This document shows positions 1 through 7,534 of a stretch of DNA of 64,000 nucleotides, in pieces. Origin of the DNA: Rhizobium tumorigenes. Its GTDB lineage: Bacteria; Pseudomonadota; Alphaproteobacteria; Rhizobiales; Rhizobiaceae. The position numbers and the translations under genes were made by a program. Under the pieces are notes generated by a model. It worked only from the letters and a program-made list of their open reading frames with translations. It was not told the DNA's origin and made no database searches. Position 1 is the stretch's first letter. Each line of letters opens with the position of its first letter. Where the stretch lies: contig NZ_CP117255.1 in NCBI RefSeq assembly GCF_003240565.2, positions 124,001-188,000 on the forward strand. Reading direction: 5' to 3'.

Positions 1-1
1 G

Positions 2-382
2 GACGCGCCGGAGCGCATGCGCCTGCCGGATCTCCACGGCGGCGACGGCGATGAGAACGCGATCGACCACAAGGACGATGATGCCTGGGCCGAGGCCCGC
101 TCGCTGTTGGAAACGGTTGATGCCGATGAATTGACCGATCCACTGGTCGGTACCGAGCGCCTGCTCTACCGGCTGTTCCACGAGCGTGGCGCCCGCGTTT
201 ACGCCCCGCAGCCGGTCTTCGACCGTTGCAGCTGTTCGCGCGACAAGATCAAGGGCGTGCTGCAGGGATTTTCGGCGGAGGAGATGGCTGAAAGCGAGGA
301 AGACGGGCTGATTTCGGTCACGTGTGAATTCTGTTCGACAACTTATCGCTATGAAGCAGCCGAGATACTGGTCAAGAGCTGA
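2..382 (+). CDS. hslO: Hsp33 redox-regulated chaperone, C-terminal part (5' end outside window)
   Basis: The reading frame is open from the first bases of the window, so this is the 3' part of a longer gene. The last ~60 residues carry the redox switch of Hsp33: a CxC pair (RCSCSR) and a CxxC pair (CEFC) about 27 residues apart, which bind zinc when reduced and form disulfides under oxidative stress, activating the cytosolic holdase. The preceding stretch (LTDPLVGTERLLYRLFHE) fits the linker region of alphaproteobacterial Hsp33. It converges on apaG, with a 28-bp gap holding a short GTCGCC/GGCGAC inverted repeat (391-409) and no T tract. The family call is firm; only the start is missing. Confidence 0.93.
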   Translation, partial: DAPERMRLPDLHGGDGDENAIDHKDDDAWAEARSLLETVDADELTDPLVGTERLLYRLFHERGARVYAPQPVFDRCSCSRDKIKGVLQGFSAEEMAESEEDGLISVTCEFCSTTYRYEAAEILVKS

Positions 383-410
383 CGACAACAGTCGCCGTTT
401 TCGGGCGACG

Positions 411-803
411 TCAGTTCAGCGTCCGCATCAGGCCGGGAGAATCCAGGGAGAAAGCCGGGATTTCGACCTCGAACGTTTCGCCGATGTCGTTTTCCATGGA
501 GTAATGGCCGAACATCATGCCTGACGGCGTGTCCAGCGGGCAGCCTGACGAATATTCATACGTGTCCCCGGGGTTCAACTGCGGCTGTTCGCCGACGACG
601 CCGGGACCGGTGACTTCGTCGACCTGGCCGTTCTGGTCGGTGATGTTCCAGTAGCGCGTGACCAGCCGGACTGCCGATGTCGAGTGGTTGGAGATGACGA
701 TCCGGTAGCCCCAGACATAGCGGCTGTCTTCCGGATCGGATTGCTCCTCCAGATAGAACGGCTCGACGATGACTTCGATATCTCGTGTAAGGGCGCGGTA
801 CAT
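411..803 (-). CDS. apaG: ApaG protein
   Basis: A 130-residue protein of the ApaG family, a small fibronectin-III-like beta-sandwich whose precise role is unsettled (linked to Co2+/Mg2+ efflux and to Ap4A metabolism in enterobacteria). Family hallmarks are present: [12 protein letters not shown] near residue 35, [23 protein letters not shown] and a final GTP-like turn in MMFGHYSM. The ATG at 803 is preferred over a TTG five codons upstream because AAGGTG lies six bases before the ATG and family members begin with MYRALT. Length matches the family. Confidence 0.92.
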   Translation of the reverse strand: MYRALTRDIEVIVEPFYLEEQSDPEDSRYVWGYRIVISNHSTSAVRLVTRYWNITDQNGQVDEVTGPGVVGEQPQLNPGDTYEYSSGCPLDTPSGMMFGHYSMENDIGETFEVEIPAFSLDSPGLMRTLN

Positions 804-992
804 CCCAGCCACCTTCAATGAATTTGGTTACGATATCCTCCAGCCTTCAACCTTCGTCAAGGAAGGGAGGGCTAATTAAGGCCAAATGCGATGGCTGACG
901 CGGCCTTTTGAATATTAAGGATAATGTGCGGGGTTAACACGGACCCGGCGGGTAGCCGCCCGGCAAGGCCGGGCAGCCTGTTTGACGTCCGA

Positions 993-2177
993 TCAGGCCG
1001 AGACCTTTTCCAGTGCCCGGGCGAAATCCTCGATGAGATCGTCCGTGTCTTCAATGCCGGCCGAAAACCGTACCGTGCCGGGAGAAATTCCGAGCTCAGC
1101 GCGGTCCTCGTCGGTCAGGTTTTTGTGTGTAGTGGTGGCCGGATGGGTGATCAGGCTCTTGGCGTCGCCGAGATTGTTGGAGATCTTGACGATCTCCAGT
1201 GCATTCTGCAGCGCGAATGCCGCTTCCTTGCCGCCCTTGAGTTCCATGCAGACCAGTGTCGAGCCGCCGGTCATCTGCTTGGCGATGATATCGGCCTGCG
1301 GATGATCCTTGCGGCCGGGATAGATCACCTTGGCGACCTTGCTGTTGTCGGCCAGGAAGTCGGCGATGCGACCGGCGTTCTCCGTCTGCTGCTTGACGCG
1401 CAGCGGCAGGGTCTCGATCCCCTTCAGCAGCGTCCAGGCTGTGAACGGCGACATTGAGGGGCCGGTGTGCCGGTAATAGTCCTGCAGGTGCTCGTCGACC
1501 CATTCCTTGTCCGATAGTACGACGCCGCCGAGCGAACGACCTTGTCCATCGATATGCTTGGTGGCCGAATAGACGACGATGTGGGCGCCGAGTTCGAGCG
1601 GCTTCTGGAACAGCGGTGTCGCAAACACATTGTCGACGACAAGCTTGGCACCGATCTGGTTGGCGAGTTTCGCGACGCCGGCAATGTCCACCACCTCGAG
1701 CGTCGGATTGGTGGGGCTCTCCAGGAACAGCACCTTGGTGTTCGGGCGGATGGCCTTTTCCCAGTTGGCGAGATCGCGGCCGTCGACCAGCGTGCATTCG
1801 ATGCCGTAACGCGGCGCCAATGTCTCGACGACCCAGCGGCACGAGCCGAACAGGGCGCGGGCGGCGACGATATGGTCGCCTGCCTTCACCTGGCAGAGAA
1901 TAGCCGCGCTGACCGCGGCCATGCCCGATGCTGTCGAGCGGGCTTCCTCGGCGCCTTCCAGCATGCACATGCGCTTTTCGAACATGTCGTTGGTCGGGCT
2001 GCCGTAGCGCGCGTAGATAAAGCCTTCCGTCTCACCCTTGAAGCGGGCCTCTGCCGCCTCCGAGCTGTCGTAGACAAAACCCTGTGTCAGATAGATTGCT
2101 TCGGATGTCTCGCCGAATTGCGAGCGCAACGTGCCGCCATGGACAAGTTGTGTTGCGGGGCGCCAAGTCTTGGTCAT
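993..2177 (-). CDS. metZ: O-succinylhomoserine sulfhydrylase
   Basis: A 394-residue cytosolic PLP enzyme of the Cys/Met metabolism family that makes homocysteine from O-succinylhomoserine and sulfide in methionine synthesis. Visible landmarks are the TQGFVYDSSE N-terminus, the YARYGSPTN substrate loop, the TASGMAAVSAA phosphate-binding segment, VDNVFATP, and YSATKHIDGQG with the PLP lysine. The ORF could be extended 25 codons upstream, but that extension lies in the SAM-II leader and terminator, so the ATG at 2177 (preceded by GAAGGTGGTG) is chosen. Expression should fall when SAM is abundant, through the attenuator upstream. The subfamily call (MetZ and not cystathionine synthase) rests on overall similarity and on the riboswitch context. 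Confidence 0.93.
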   Translation of the reverse strand: MTKTWRPATQLVHGGTLRSQFGETSEAIYLTQGFVYDSSEAAEARFKGETEGFIYARYGSPTNDMFEKRMCMLEGAEEARSTASGMAAVSAAILCQVKAGDHIVAARALFGSCRWVVETLAPRYGIECTLVDGRDLANWEKAIRPNTKVLFLESPTNPTLEVVDIAGVAKLANQIGAKLVVDNVFATPLFQKPLELGAHIVVYSATKHIDGQGRSLGGVVLSDKEWVDEHLQDYYRHTGPSMSPFTAWTLLKGIETLPLRVKQQTENAGRIADFLADNSKVAKVIYPGRKDHPQADIIAKQMTGGSTLVCMELKGGKEAAFALQNALEIVKISNNLGDAKSLITHPATTTHKNLTDEDRAELGISPGTVRFSAGIEDTDDLIEDFARALEKVSA

Positions 2178-2199
2178 GCCATCACCACCTTCGTGATAC

Positions 2200-2228
2200 A
2201 AAAAAACCGGTCGCAAAAGCAGACCGGT
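2200..2228 (-). terminator. Intrinsic terminator of the metZ SAM-II attenuator
   Basis: Read on the minus strand: a perfect 7-bp stem ACCGGTC / GACCGGT (2228-2222 and 2212-2206), a 9-nt loop, then at least six T. It lies between the riboswitch aptamer and the metZ start codon, so termination here would stop metZ expression. The 5' arm of the stem can instead pair with GACCGG at 2241-2236, giving an antiterminator. Confidence 0.85.
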
Positions 2229-2234
2229 TTTCAA

Positions 2235-2295
2235 CCCGGTCTTTTTAGCCATTTATTTAACGTGGCTGCAAGCCGACCGGCCAAATCACCACGGG
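2235..2295 (-). ncRNA. SAM-II riboswitch aptamer (metZ leader)
   Basis: The minus strand reads as a canonical SAM-II H-type pseudoknot. P1 is CGTGG (2293-2289) with CCACG (2265-2261). The pseudoknot helix is CCGGTC (2280-2275) with GACCGG (2241-2236). Between them are the conserved GGTGATTTGG, GGCTTGCAGCC and A-rich GGCTAAAAAGA segments known from alphaproteobacterial metA/metZ leaders. SAM binding would hold GACCGG in the pseudoknot and release the terminator downstream. Confidence 0.93.
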
Positions 2296-2303
2296 ATAAG
2301 ACT

Positions 2304-2332
2304 GTAATACTGCCGTTGGCCGCTTGCGTCAA
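2304..2332 (-). promoter_or_regulatory. Predicted sigma-70 promoter of the metZ leader
   Basis: On the minus strand TTGACG (2332-2327) is followed after exactly 17 bases by TATTAC (2309-2304). Transcription would start near 2297, placing the SAM-II aptamer at the very 5' end of a leader of about 120 nt. Prediction from consensus only. Confidence 0.7.
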
Positions 2333-2343
2333 TTCCCCGTATT

Positions 2344-2401
2344 TGGTTTTGTCTGCGGCAAAACAAGGCCCCCATATGGTTTTGTCCGCGACAAAACAAG
2401 G
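2344..2401. promoter_or_regulatory. Two tandem TTTTGTC dyads between metZ and dcd
   Basis: Two near-identical 25-bp units start at 2344 and 2377, a 33-bp period (about three helical turns). Each contains a palindrome: TTTTGTC-TGC-GGCAAAA (2347-2363) and the perfect TTTTGTC-CGC-GACAAAA (2380-2396). They lie upstream of the metZ -35 box and end nine bases before the dcd start, so a dimeric regulator bound here could affect both genes. I do not recognise the regulator. Confidence 0.65.
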
Positions 2402-2410
2402 ATTGAGCAC

Positions 2411-3502
2411 ATGGCTCGCGACACTGGAATTTTGGCGGATCGCGCCATTGCCGCTCTTTTCGACGCCGGTCGGCTGACAACGGAAAGGGAGCTCGATTTC
2501 GATCAGATCCAGCCGGCGAGCCTCGACCTCAGGTTGGGAGCGAAAGCCTTTCGCGTCCGGGCCAGCTTCATGCCGGGCCCGAACAATCTCGTCTCCGATA
2601 AACTCGACCGGCTCAGCCTGCATGTTATCGACCTCAACGAGAGCGCCGTGCTCGAGACCGGCTGCGTCTACATCGTGCCGCTGATGGAGCGTCTCGACCT
2701 GCCCTCCGACATGTCCGCCTCGGCCAACCCGAAAAGCTCGACCGGCCGCCTCGATATCTTCACCCGCGTCATCACCGATTATGCGCAGGAGTTCGACAAG
2801 ATCCCGGCCGGCTATTCCGGCCCGCTCTACCTGGAAATCTCGCCACGTACCTTCCCGATCGTCGTGCGCCGTGGTTCGCGCCTGTCGCAGATCCGCTTTC
2901 GGATCGGCCATGCCATGCTGTCCGAGCCGGAATTGCTGACGCTGCACGAGACCGAAACTCTCGTCGCCAGCAAGAAGCCAAACGTGACCGGCGGCGGCAT
3001 CGCGCTGTCGATCGACCTCGTCGGCGACGGCAATGGGCTGATCGGCTATCGCGGCAAGCATCACACGGCGGTGGTCGATGTCGACAAGAAGGCCCAGCAT
3101 GACATTTTCGATTTCTGGGAGCCGCTCTACAGCCGCGGCCGGACCGAGCTTATTCTCGATCCCGACGAATTCTACATCCTGGTCTCGCGCGAGGCGGTGC
3201 ACGTGCCGCCGGACTACGCCGCCGAAATGACCCCTTACGATCCGCTGGTCGGTGAATTCCGCGTCCACTATGCCGGCTTCTTCGATCCCGGCTTCGGCCA
3301 TGCGCCGGCCGGAGGCCGTGGCAGCCGCGCGGTGCTCGAAGTGCGCAGCCACGAAGTCCCGTTCATCCTCGAGGATGGCCAGGTCGTCGGCCGCCTCGTC
3401 TACGAGCACATGCTGGAACTCCCGGCCAGCCTCTACGGCACCGGCGCCGGCTCCAACTATCAGGCGCAGGGCCTGAAACTCTCCAAGCATTTCCGCTTGT
3501 AG
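2411..3502 (+). CDS. dcd: 2'-deoxycytidine 5'-triphosphate deaminase, two-domain form
   Basis: A 363-residue protein of the dUTPase-like trimeric fold that deaminates dCTP to dUTP for thymidylate supply. The N-terminal half shows the family segment QIQPASLDLRLG and the phosphate-binding/catalytic region SANPKSSTGRLD with FTRVITD. The second half (from about residue 190) repeats the fold without an obvious second active site, with SREAVHVPP and a final GSNYQAQGLKLSKHF, as in the long alphaproteobacterial Dcd proteins. The ATG at 2411 is chosen: upstream codons run through the tandem dyads. Only 15 bases separate the second dyad and the start, so the mRNA leader may be very short or the promoter overlaps the dyads. 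Confidence 0.9.
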   Translation: MARDTGILADRAIAALFDAGRLTTERELDFDQIQPASLDLRLGAKAFRVRASFMPGPNNLVSDKLDRLSLHVIDLNESAVLETGCVYIVPLMERLDLPSDMSASANPKSSTGRLDIFTRVITDYAQEFDKIPAGYSGPLYLEISPRTFPIVVRRGSRLSQIRFRIGHAMLSEPELLTLHETETLVASKKPNVTGGGIALSIDLVGDGNGLIGYRGKHHTAVVDVDKKAQHDIFDFWEPLYSRGRTELILDPDEFYILVSREAVHVPPDYAAEMTPYDPLVGEFRVHYAGFFDPGFGHAPAGGRGSRAVLEVRSHEVPFILEDGQVVGRLVYEHMLELPASLYGTGAGSNYQAQGLKLSKHFRL

Positions 3503-3568
3503 CCGGCCATCCCGGCCGGCCATTCCATCTTGACAGCCCGGCCGAACTGTTGGAAGGCTTCGCGCCGT

Positions 3569-3642
3569 GCGGGTGTAGCTCAATGGTAGAGCAGCAGCTT
3601 CCCAAGCTGAATACGAGGGTTCGATTCCCTTCACCCGCTCCA
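3569..3642 (+). tRNA. tRNA-Gly (CCC anticodon)
   Basis: A 74-nt cloverleaf with encoded CCA: acceptor GCGGGTG / CACCCGC, D arm GCTC-AATGGTA-GAGC, anticodon loop TTCCCAA (anticodon CCC) and T arm GAGGG-TTCGATT-CCCTT. The first base pair of the anticodon stem is G-A. The 3' part from TTCCC onward is the attachment core of the genomic island and is repeated at 25041-25059. Confidence 0.95.
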
Positions 3643-3643
3643 G
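3625..3643 (+). repeat. attL: 19-bp core direct repeat in the tRNA-Gly 3' end
   Basis: TTCCCTTCACCCGCTCCAG covers the end of the T arm, acceptor arm and CCA of the tRNA plus one base. The identical 19 bp recurs at 25041-25059. The flanking bases differ on both sides, so the repeat is exactly 19 bp. Confidence 0.93.
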
Positions 3644-3816
3644 CGACCTGTTTAGACTCATCCAATGACGCCCAATAAGAATGGGCAATAGCTTGACAAT
3701 TAAAGGCTTTTGCCTCGCGTGCGCGTGAGGACGTCCAACGAGATACAGTGACAGCCAGCATTTTTTGCGGTAAAAACTACGGTACCGAGCGACAACGCCA
3801 GAGAGCGATACCGTAA

Positions 3817-5007
3817 ATGCCGTTAACTGATATTCAGGTTCGTAATGCCAAGACCGATGGTAAGCCACGCAAGCTTGCTGATGGCAACGGGCTGTACGTC
3901 TACGTTTCCACCTCGGGAGGGAAGTCGTGGCGACTAGATTATAGTTATTTCGGCAAACGGAAAACGCTGACCTTGGGTGTCTATCCGACGTTGGGGTTAG
4001 CTGATGCACGCGTTCAAAGGGAAGAAGCGAAGCGTAAGCTGGCCGAGGGCTTGGACCCTTCGATTGCGAAAAAACGTCAACAGCTCGAAGCGAAAGCTGC
4101 CGCTGGCAATACATTTGGCCTGATTGCCGATGAATTCATTGACAAGTTGCGGCGCGATAAACGTGCTGAGCCGACCATCGCCAAAAATAAGTGGATGCTG
4201 GAAGTGGTCGCCGCAAAGCTCAGACCTTTTCCGATCACGCAGATCGCACCGAAGGATATTCTGCAGGTGCTAACGGCTATAGAGAAAAGCGGGAGGATTG
4301 AAACCGCACTCGCCACCCGGTCGACCATTGGGCGTGTCTTTAGATTTGCTATTGCAACCGCGAGAGCTGAAAACGATCCCACTTCAGCATTGAGAGGGGC
4401 TCTTCAACGTCATTTGCCGAAAAGCCATCCTGCATTGACGACGCTCAAGGAGTTGGGCGGAGTAATGAGAGCAATCCATGGCTATGAGGGCTGGCCATCC
4501 CTTGTCGCGGCGCTTAAGATACAGGCTTTATGTTTTGCTCGTCCTGGTGAAACGCGATCCATGGAATGGGCCGAGCTAGATCTTGATAAATGTGTCTGGA
4601 CAATACCGGCCACGAAAGCGAAAATGAGGCGTGAGCATCACGTGCCGCTATCGCGACAAGCAATGGTTATCATTGCAGAAATGAAAGAATTGTTCAACAA
4701 TACTCAGTTTGTATTTCCATCTATGATGTCGGGCAAGAAGGTGCTCTCGGAAAATTCGATGAACTCAGCACTGCGGCGAATGGGTATTAGCGGGACAGAG
4801 CACACGGCTCACGGGTTTCGGTCATCAGCTAGCAGTATTCTCAACGAATCCGGTTTGTTCGCATCAGATGCTATTGAAGCTCAACTCGCGCACGTCGATG
4901 GTTCTATCGTGCGAAGAATTTATAATCGCGCTACCTATTGGGATGAACGTGTGACCATAATGCAATGGTGGGGCGACATGCTTGACGAAGTGCGTATGCG
5001 TACGTGA
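3817..5007 (+). CDS. P4-type tyrosine integrase
   Basis: A 396-residue site-specific recombinase. Residues 1-90 match the DUF4102 arm-binding domain of P4-like integrases (LTDIQVRNAK, DGNGLYVYV, SWRLDYSYFGKRKTLTLG). A SAM-like core-binding domain follows, then the catalytic domain with the first Arg in ARPGETRSMEW (about residue 245), HGFRSS (about 330) and the nucleophile region RRIYNRATYW (Tyr near 369). Its position beside tRNA-Gly and the 19-bp core says it catalyses integration and excision of this island. The intergenic stretch 3644-3816 holds repeated CGGTA motifs (3768-3773, 3779-3784, inverted at 3807-3813) that could be arm sites. The gene looks intact. Confidence 0.95.
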   Translation: MPLTDIQVRNAKTDGKPRKLADGNGLYVYVSTSGGKSWRLDYSYFGKRKTLTLGVYPTLGLADARVQREEAKRKLAEGLDPSIAKKRQQLEAKAAAGNTFGLIADEFIDKLRRDKRAEPTIAKNKWMLEVVAAKLRPFPITQIAPKDILQVLTAIEKSGRIETALATRSTIGRVFRFAIATARAENDPTSALRGALQRHLPKSHPALTTLKELGGVMRAIHGYEGWPSLVAALKIQALCFARPGETRSMEWAELDLDKCVWTIPATKAKMRREHHVPLSRQAMVIIAEMKELFNNTQFVFPSMMSGKKVLSENSMNSALRRMGISGTEHTAHGFRSSASSILNESGLFASDAIEAQLAHVDGSIVRRIYNRATYWDERVTIMQWWGDMLDEVRMRT

Positions 5008-5046
5008 AATGCCTATCGCGTCCGGAATAGGCGCGGACGACAGGTC

Positions 5047-6048
5047 TCAGTCAGCTGTCTTGCCCAACGTATCTGCGACATAGGCGCCACGCTCGCCCAT
5101 CGGCCTCGGCGGGCCCGTGGTCGAATCCTCGCGCGTCTGGTGTTCCAGTTCTGCATTCAGTTCCGCGCCGACGATGACGATGATCACCGAAATCCAGATC
5201 CACACCATGAAGCCGATCAGCGCCCCAAGCGTGCCGTAGGTGGCGTTGTAGTTGGCAAAATGATCGAGATAATAGGAAAAGCCGAAGGACGACAGCAGCC
5301 AGAGCAACGTGCTGAAGACGGCGCCCCAGCTCAGCCAGACCAGCTTTGCCCGCTCACGGCTCGGACCGTAATGATAGAGAAGCACGATGCCGGTCATCAC
5401 CAGCGCCAGGATGATCGGCCAGCGGGCTAGTCGCGTCAAAAGGTCGGTCCAAGGGCCGAGCCAGACGAAAGCCAGCACGGCCGGCATGACGCCGATGGCA
5501 AAGATCAGCACCACCGCGATGATTAGCAGGCCAAAGGTAAAGGTCAGCGAAAGTAGATTGAATTCGATGATGCCGCGCTTTTCTTCTTCGCCATAGGCAA
5601 CGTTCATCGCATCGCAGAGCGCCTTGACGCCGTTGTTGGCGCTCCACAGCGCAATGACCAGACCCGTGACGAAGCCGAGGCTGAGGGCGCCCGGTTTTTG
5701 CTGGGTCAACGCCGTAAGTTGCGACAGGATGAGATCGAAGGAACCAGAGGGAAAGATTTCCGACAGGAAGCCGATATGGGCGGCGATCGTCGTCGGGTCG
5801 GCGACGAAGCCGTAGAGCGACACTAGCGCACCAAGCGCCGGAAACAGCGCCAGCAGCAGGTAATAGGTAACGCCGGCGGCAATCAGCGACACCCGATCTT
5901 CGATGACCTCTGACACCACCCGCCAGAGGACGTCTTTCAGTCCCTTGACAGGAATCTGGTTGGGGGTCGCTGCATCGCGTCCCCGGTCCGCTTCGTAAGC
6001 GGCGGGACCACCCGTCAAAGCCTTTGCGGCATCCGTATCGTTCACCAC
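5047..6048 (-). CDS. YihY/virulence factor BrkB family membrane protein
   Basis: About 333 residues with six hydrophobic segments (for example AAGVTYYLLLALFPALGALV, then LLSLTFTFGLLIIAVVLIF) and a C-terminal charged tail. The segment VSLIAAGVTYYLLLALFPA and the later GALIGFMVWIWIS fit the YihY/BrkB family, inner-membrane proteins once mis-called RNase BN and of unknown transport role. Two GTG codons at 6048 and 6045 are better starts than the upstream TTG because GGGAG lies seven bases before the first. Its strong GC bias is backbone-like and contrasts with the rest of the island, so it may be chromosomal DNA captured by the element or a relic of an earlier insertion. Confidence 0.85.
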   Translation of the reverse strand: MVNDTDAAKALTGGPAAYEADRGRDAATPNQIPVKGLKDVLWRVVSEVIEDRVSLIAAGVTYYLLLALFPALGALVSLYGFVADPTTIAAHIGFLSEIFPSGSFDLILSQLTALTQQKPGALSLGFVTGLVIALWSANNGVKALCDAMNVAYGEEEKRGIIEFNLLSLTFTFGLLIIAVVLIFAIGVMPAVLAFVWLGPWTDLLTRLARWPIILALVMTGIVLLYHYGPSRERAKLVWLSWGAVFSTLLWLLSSFGFSYYLDHFANYNATYGTLGALIGFMVWIWISVIIVIVGAELNAELEHQTREDSTTGPPRPMGERGAYVADTLGKTAD

Positions 6049-6231
6049 CGTCAATCTCCCTATTACCAAGGCGATCTAGGGTGTTTGCGGCATTCGTCTA
6101 GGGACGGCCATTGAAGCCTTCCGAAATCCCGGAAAGCGGATTTCTCGATTCTTGCAGGCAATAGGCCAAGGCGGCCAGCCGTCGCGGGTTCGTCAGGTTG
6201 CAATAACACAAAATAAATGTATGTTCCCTAT

Positions 6232-6260
6232 TTGTTCTAAAGAAGAATTAGCGATATAAT
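6232..6260 (+). promoter_or_regulatory. Predicted promoter of the methyltransferase/McrBC cassette
   Basis: TTGTTC (6232-6237), a 17-base spacer and a perfect TATAAT (6255-6260) lie in the AT-rich stretch between the divergent yihY-like gene and the methyltransferase. This would give a 5' leader of roughly 130 nt. The rest of the 6049-6400 gap shows no ORF I can support. Confidence 0.6.
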
Positions 6261-6400
6261 GCCGAATAGACTAGACGCCACAAAACACTGTCATTCCTCT
6301 CGACGAGCGTCGATGTATGAACTATGGTTGGGTCAGGCTCTAACCGAGCCATGGCTAGCAGCAGTCCCTTCCGTGAATGGGTCTGAATGGAGTGTAACGC

Positions 6401-7534
6401 ATGAATTTACAGGTCAACGTTTCCGATGAACGGCAAGAGGAACCTGTTCCAACTGAAGTATCTCTCCATGGCACGCCCTGCAAATTAGAGAAACCGTTCA
6501 TCAAACAACTTTTTGGTGATGCGCGGCAAATTCCTTTGGATCAGTGCGGCGCCGACATGGTCGTCACCTCGCCACCATACTGGCTAAAGCGCGATTACGG
6601 CGTCGAAGGCCAAATAGGTCAAGAACCCACGGCTGCGGGCTTCGTCAGTAGCCTTTTGAGTTGCATGGAAAACTGGAAAACGGTCCTCCCATCGTGGGGT
6701 TCGGTATTTATCAATATTGGAGATACGTACCATCGTGGCTCTCTGGCGAATACACCCGGTCGGTTGGAAATAGCGGCACAGGATGCTGGCTGGACAATAA
6801 GAAATCGCATTATTTGGGTAAAAGATGCAGGAATGCCTGACCCTGCGAAGGACAGACTCAAAAGCCGTCACGAGTATATTATCCATTTCACACAGAAGCG
6901 ACGAGATTACTTTTACGATCAATTCGCCTACGCAGCGAAATATGGCAATGGGAGTGGGCCGAGTGATGTATGGCAAATTGCCCTTCGCAGGGATACTAGT
7001 AACCATCTGGCGCCTTATCCGACGGAGCTAGTCGATCGAATCTTGACGCTTGCGTGCCCCGAACAGGTCTGCACTAGTTGTGGAATGCCTCGCAGGCGTT
7101 TGATTAGCCGTACTGCAGAGCTAGATTCTACAAGGCCGCAGGCAAAACGGGCTATGGAGCTCGCTAAGGAGCACGGCCTAACTCCTGCCCATATCTCGGC
7201 TATTCAAGCCACAGGTATATCGGACGCTGGAAAGGCTATGAAAGTTCAAACCGGGACGGGACGCAATTCCGCTGCCGTTAAAATTTTGGCTGCTGAAGCC
7301 AAAGCCGTTTTAGGTGGTTATTTCCGTGAATTCACCTTTGCGAAGCGGGAGTCAATTGGTTGGACAGATTGCGGATGCGGGGTTTCATTTCGTCCCGGCA
7401 TCGTGCTCGATCCTTTCATGGGCACTGGTACAACCTTACGTGCAGCGAGGGATATTGGAAGAAGCGCAATTGGTATAGATCTGGCTCAGAAGACTGAGTC
7501 GAAGGAGCCAATTCGTGGTGGTGGACGAAACTGA
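6401..7534 (+). CDS. DNA methyltransferase, beta-class SPPY type, of a restriction cassette
   Basis: A 377-residue amino-methyltransferase. Catalytic motif IV is TSPPYW (56-61) and the SAM-binding motif I is DPFMGTGTT (337-345). The order catalysis-then-SAM site marks the beta class that makes N4-methylcytosine or N6-methyladenine; SPPY is typical of m4C enzymes. An insertion at about 219-330 carries CPEQVCTSCG and, later, DCGCG, which could form a zinc site in or near the target-recognition region. GGAG lies eight bases before the ATG. The gene overlaps the next by 20 bp. In context it should protect host DNA from the McrB/McrC-like proteins encoded downstream. The target sequence cannot be read from this. 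Confidence 0.88.
   Translation: MNLQVNVSDERQEEPVPTEVSLHGTPCKLEKPFIKQLFGDARQIPLDQCGADMVVTSPPYWLKRDYGVEGQIGQEPTAAGFVSSLLSCMENWKTVLPSWGSVFINIGDTYHRGSLANTPGRLEIAAQDAGWTIRNRIIWVKDAGMPDPAKDRLKSRHEYIIHFTQKRRDYFYDQFAYAAKYGNGSGPSDVWQIALRRDTSNHLAPYPTELVDRILTLACPEQVCTSCGMPRRRLISRTAELDSTRPQAKRAMELAKEHGLTPAHISAIQATGISDAGKAMKVQTGTGRNSAAVKILAAEAKAVLGGYFREFTFAKRESIGWTDCGCGVSFRPGIVLDPFMGTGTTLRAARDIGRSAIGIDLAQKTESKEPIRGGGRN

Noticed and set aside
391..409. GTCGCC/GGCGAC hairpin between hslO and apaG as terminator
   Set aside because: Six-base stem without a T run; too weak to call.
952..974. GC-rich hairpin after metZ (GCCCGGC/GCCGGGC) as intrinsic terminator
   Set aside because: Good stem, but no T tract on the minus strand, so not called as a terminator.
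1542..2477. 311-codon plus-strand ORF
   Set aside because: Antisense to metZ and through the riboswitch; no protein-like motifs.
2231..4114. Long 627-codon minus-strand ORF
   Set aside because: It runs antisense through dcd, the tRNA-Gly and the metZ leader; it is a shadow of GC-rich coding sequence.
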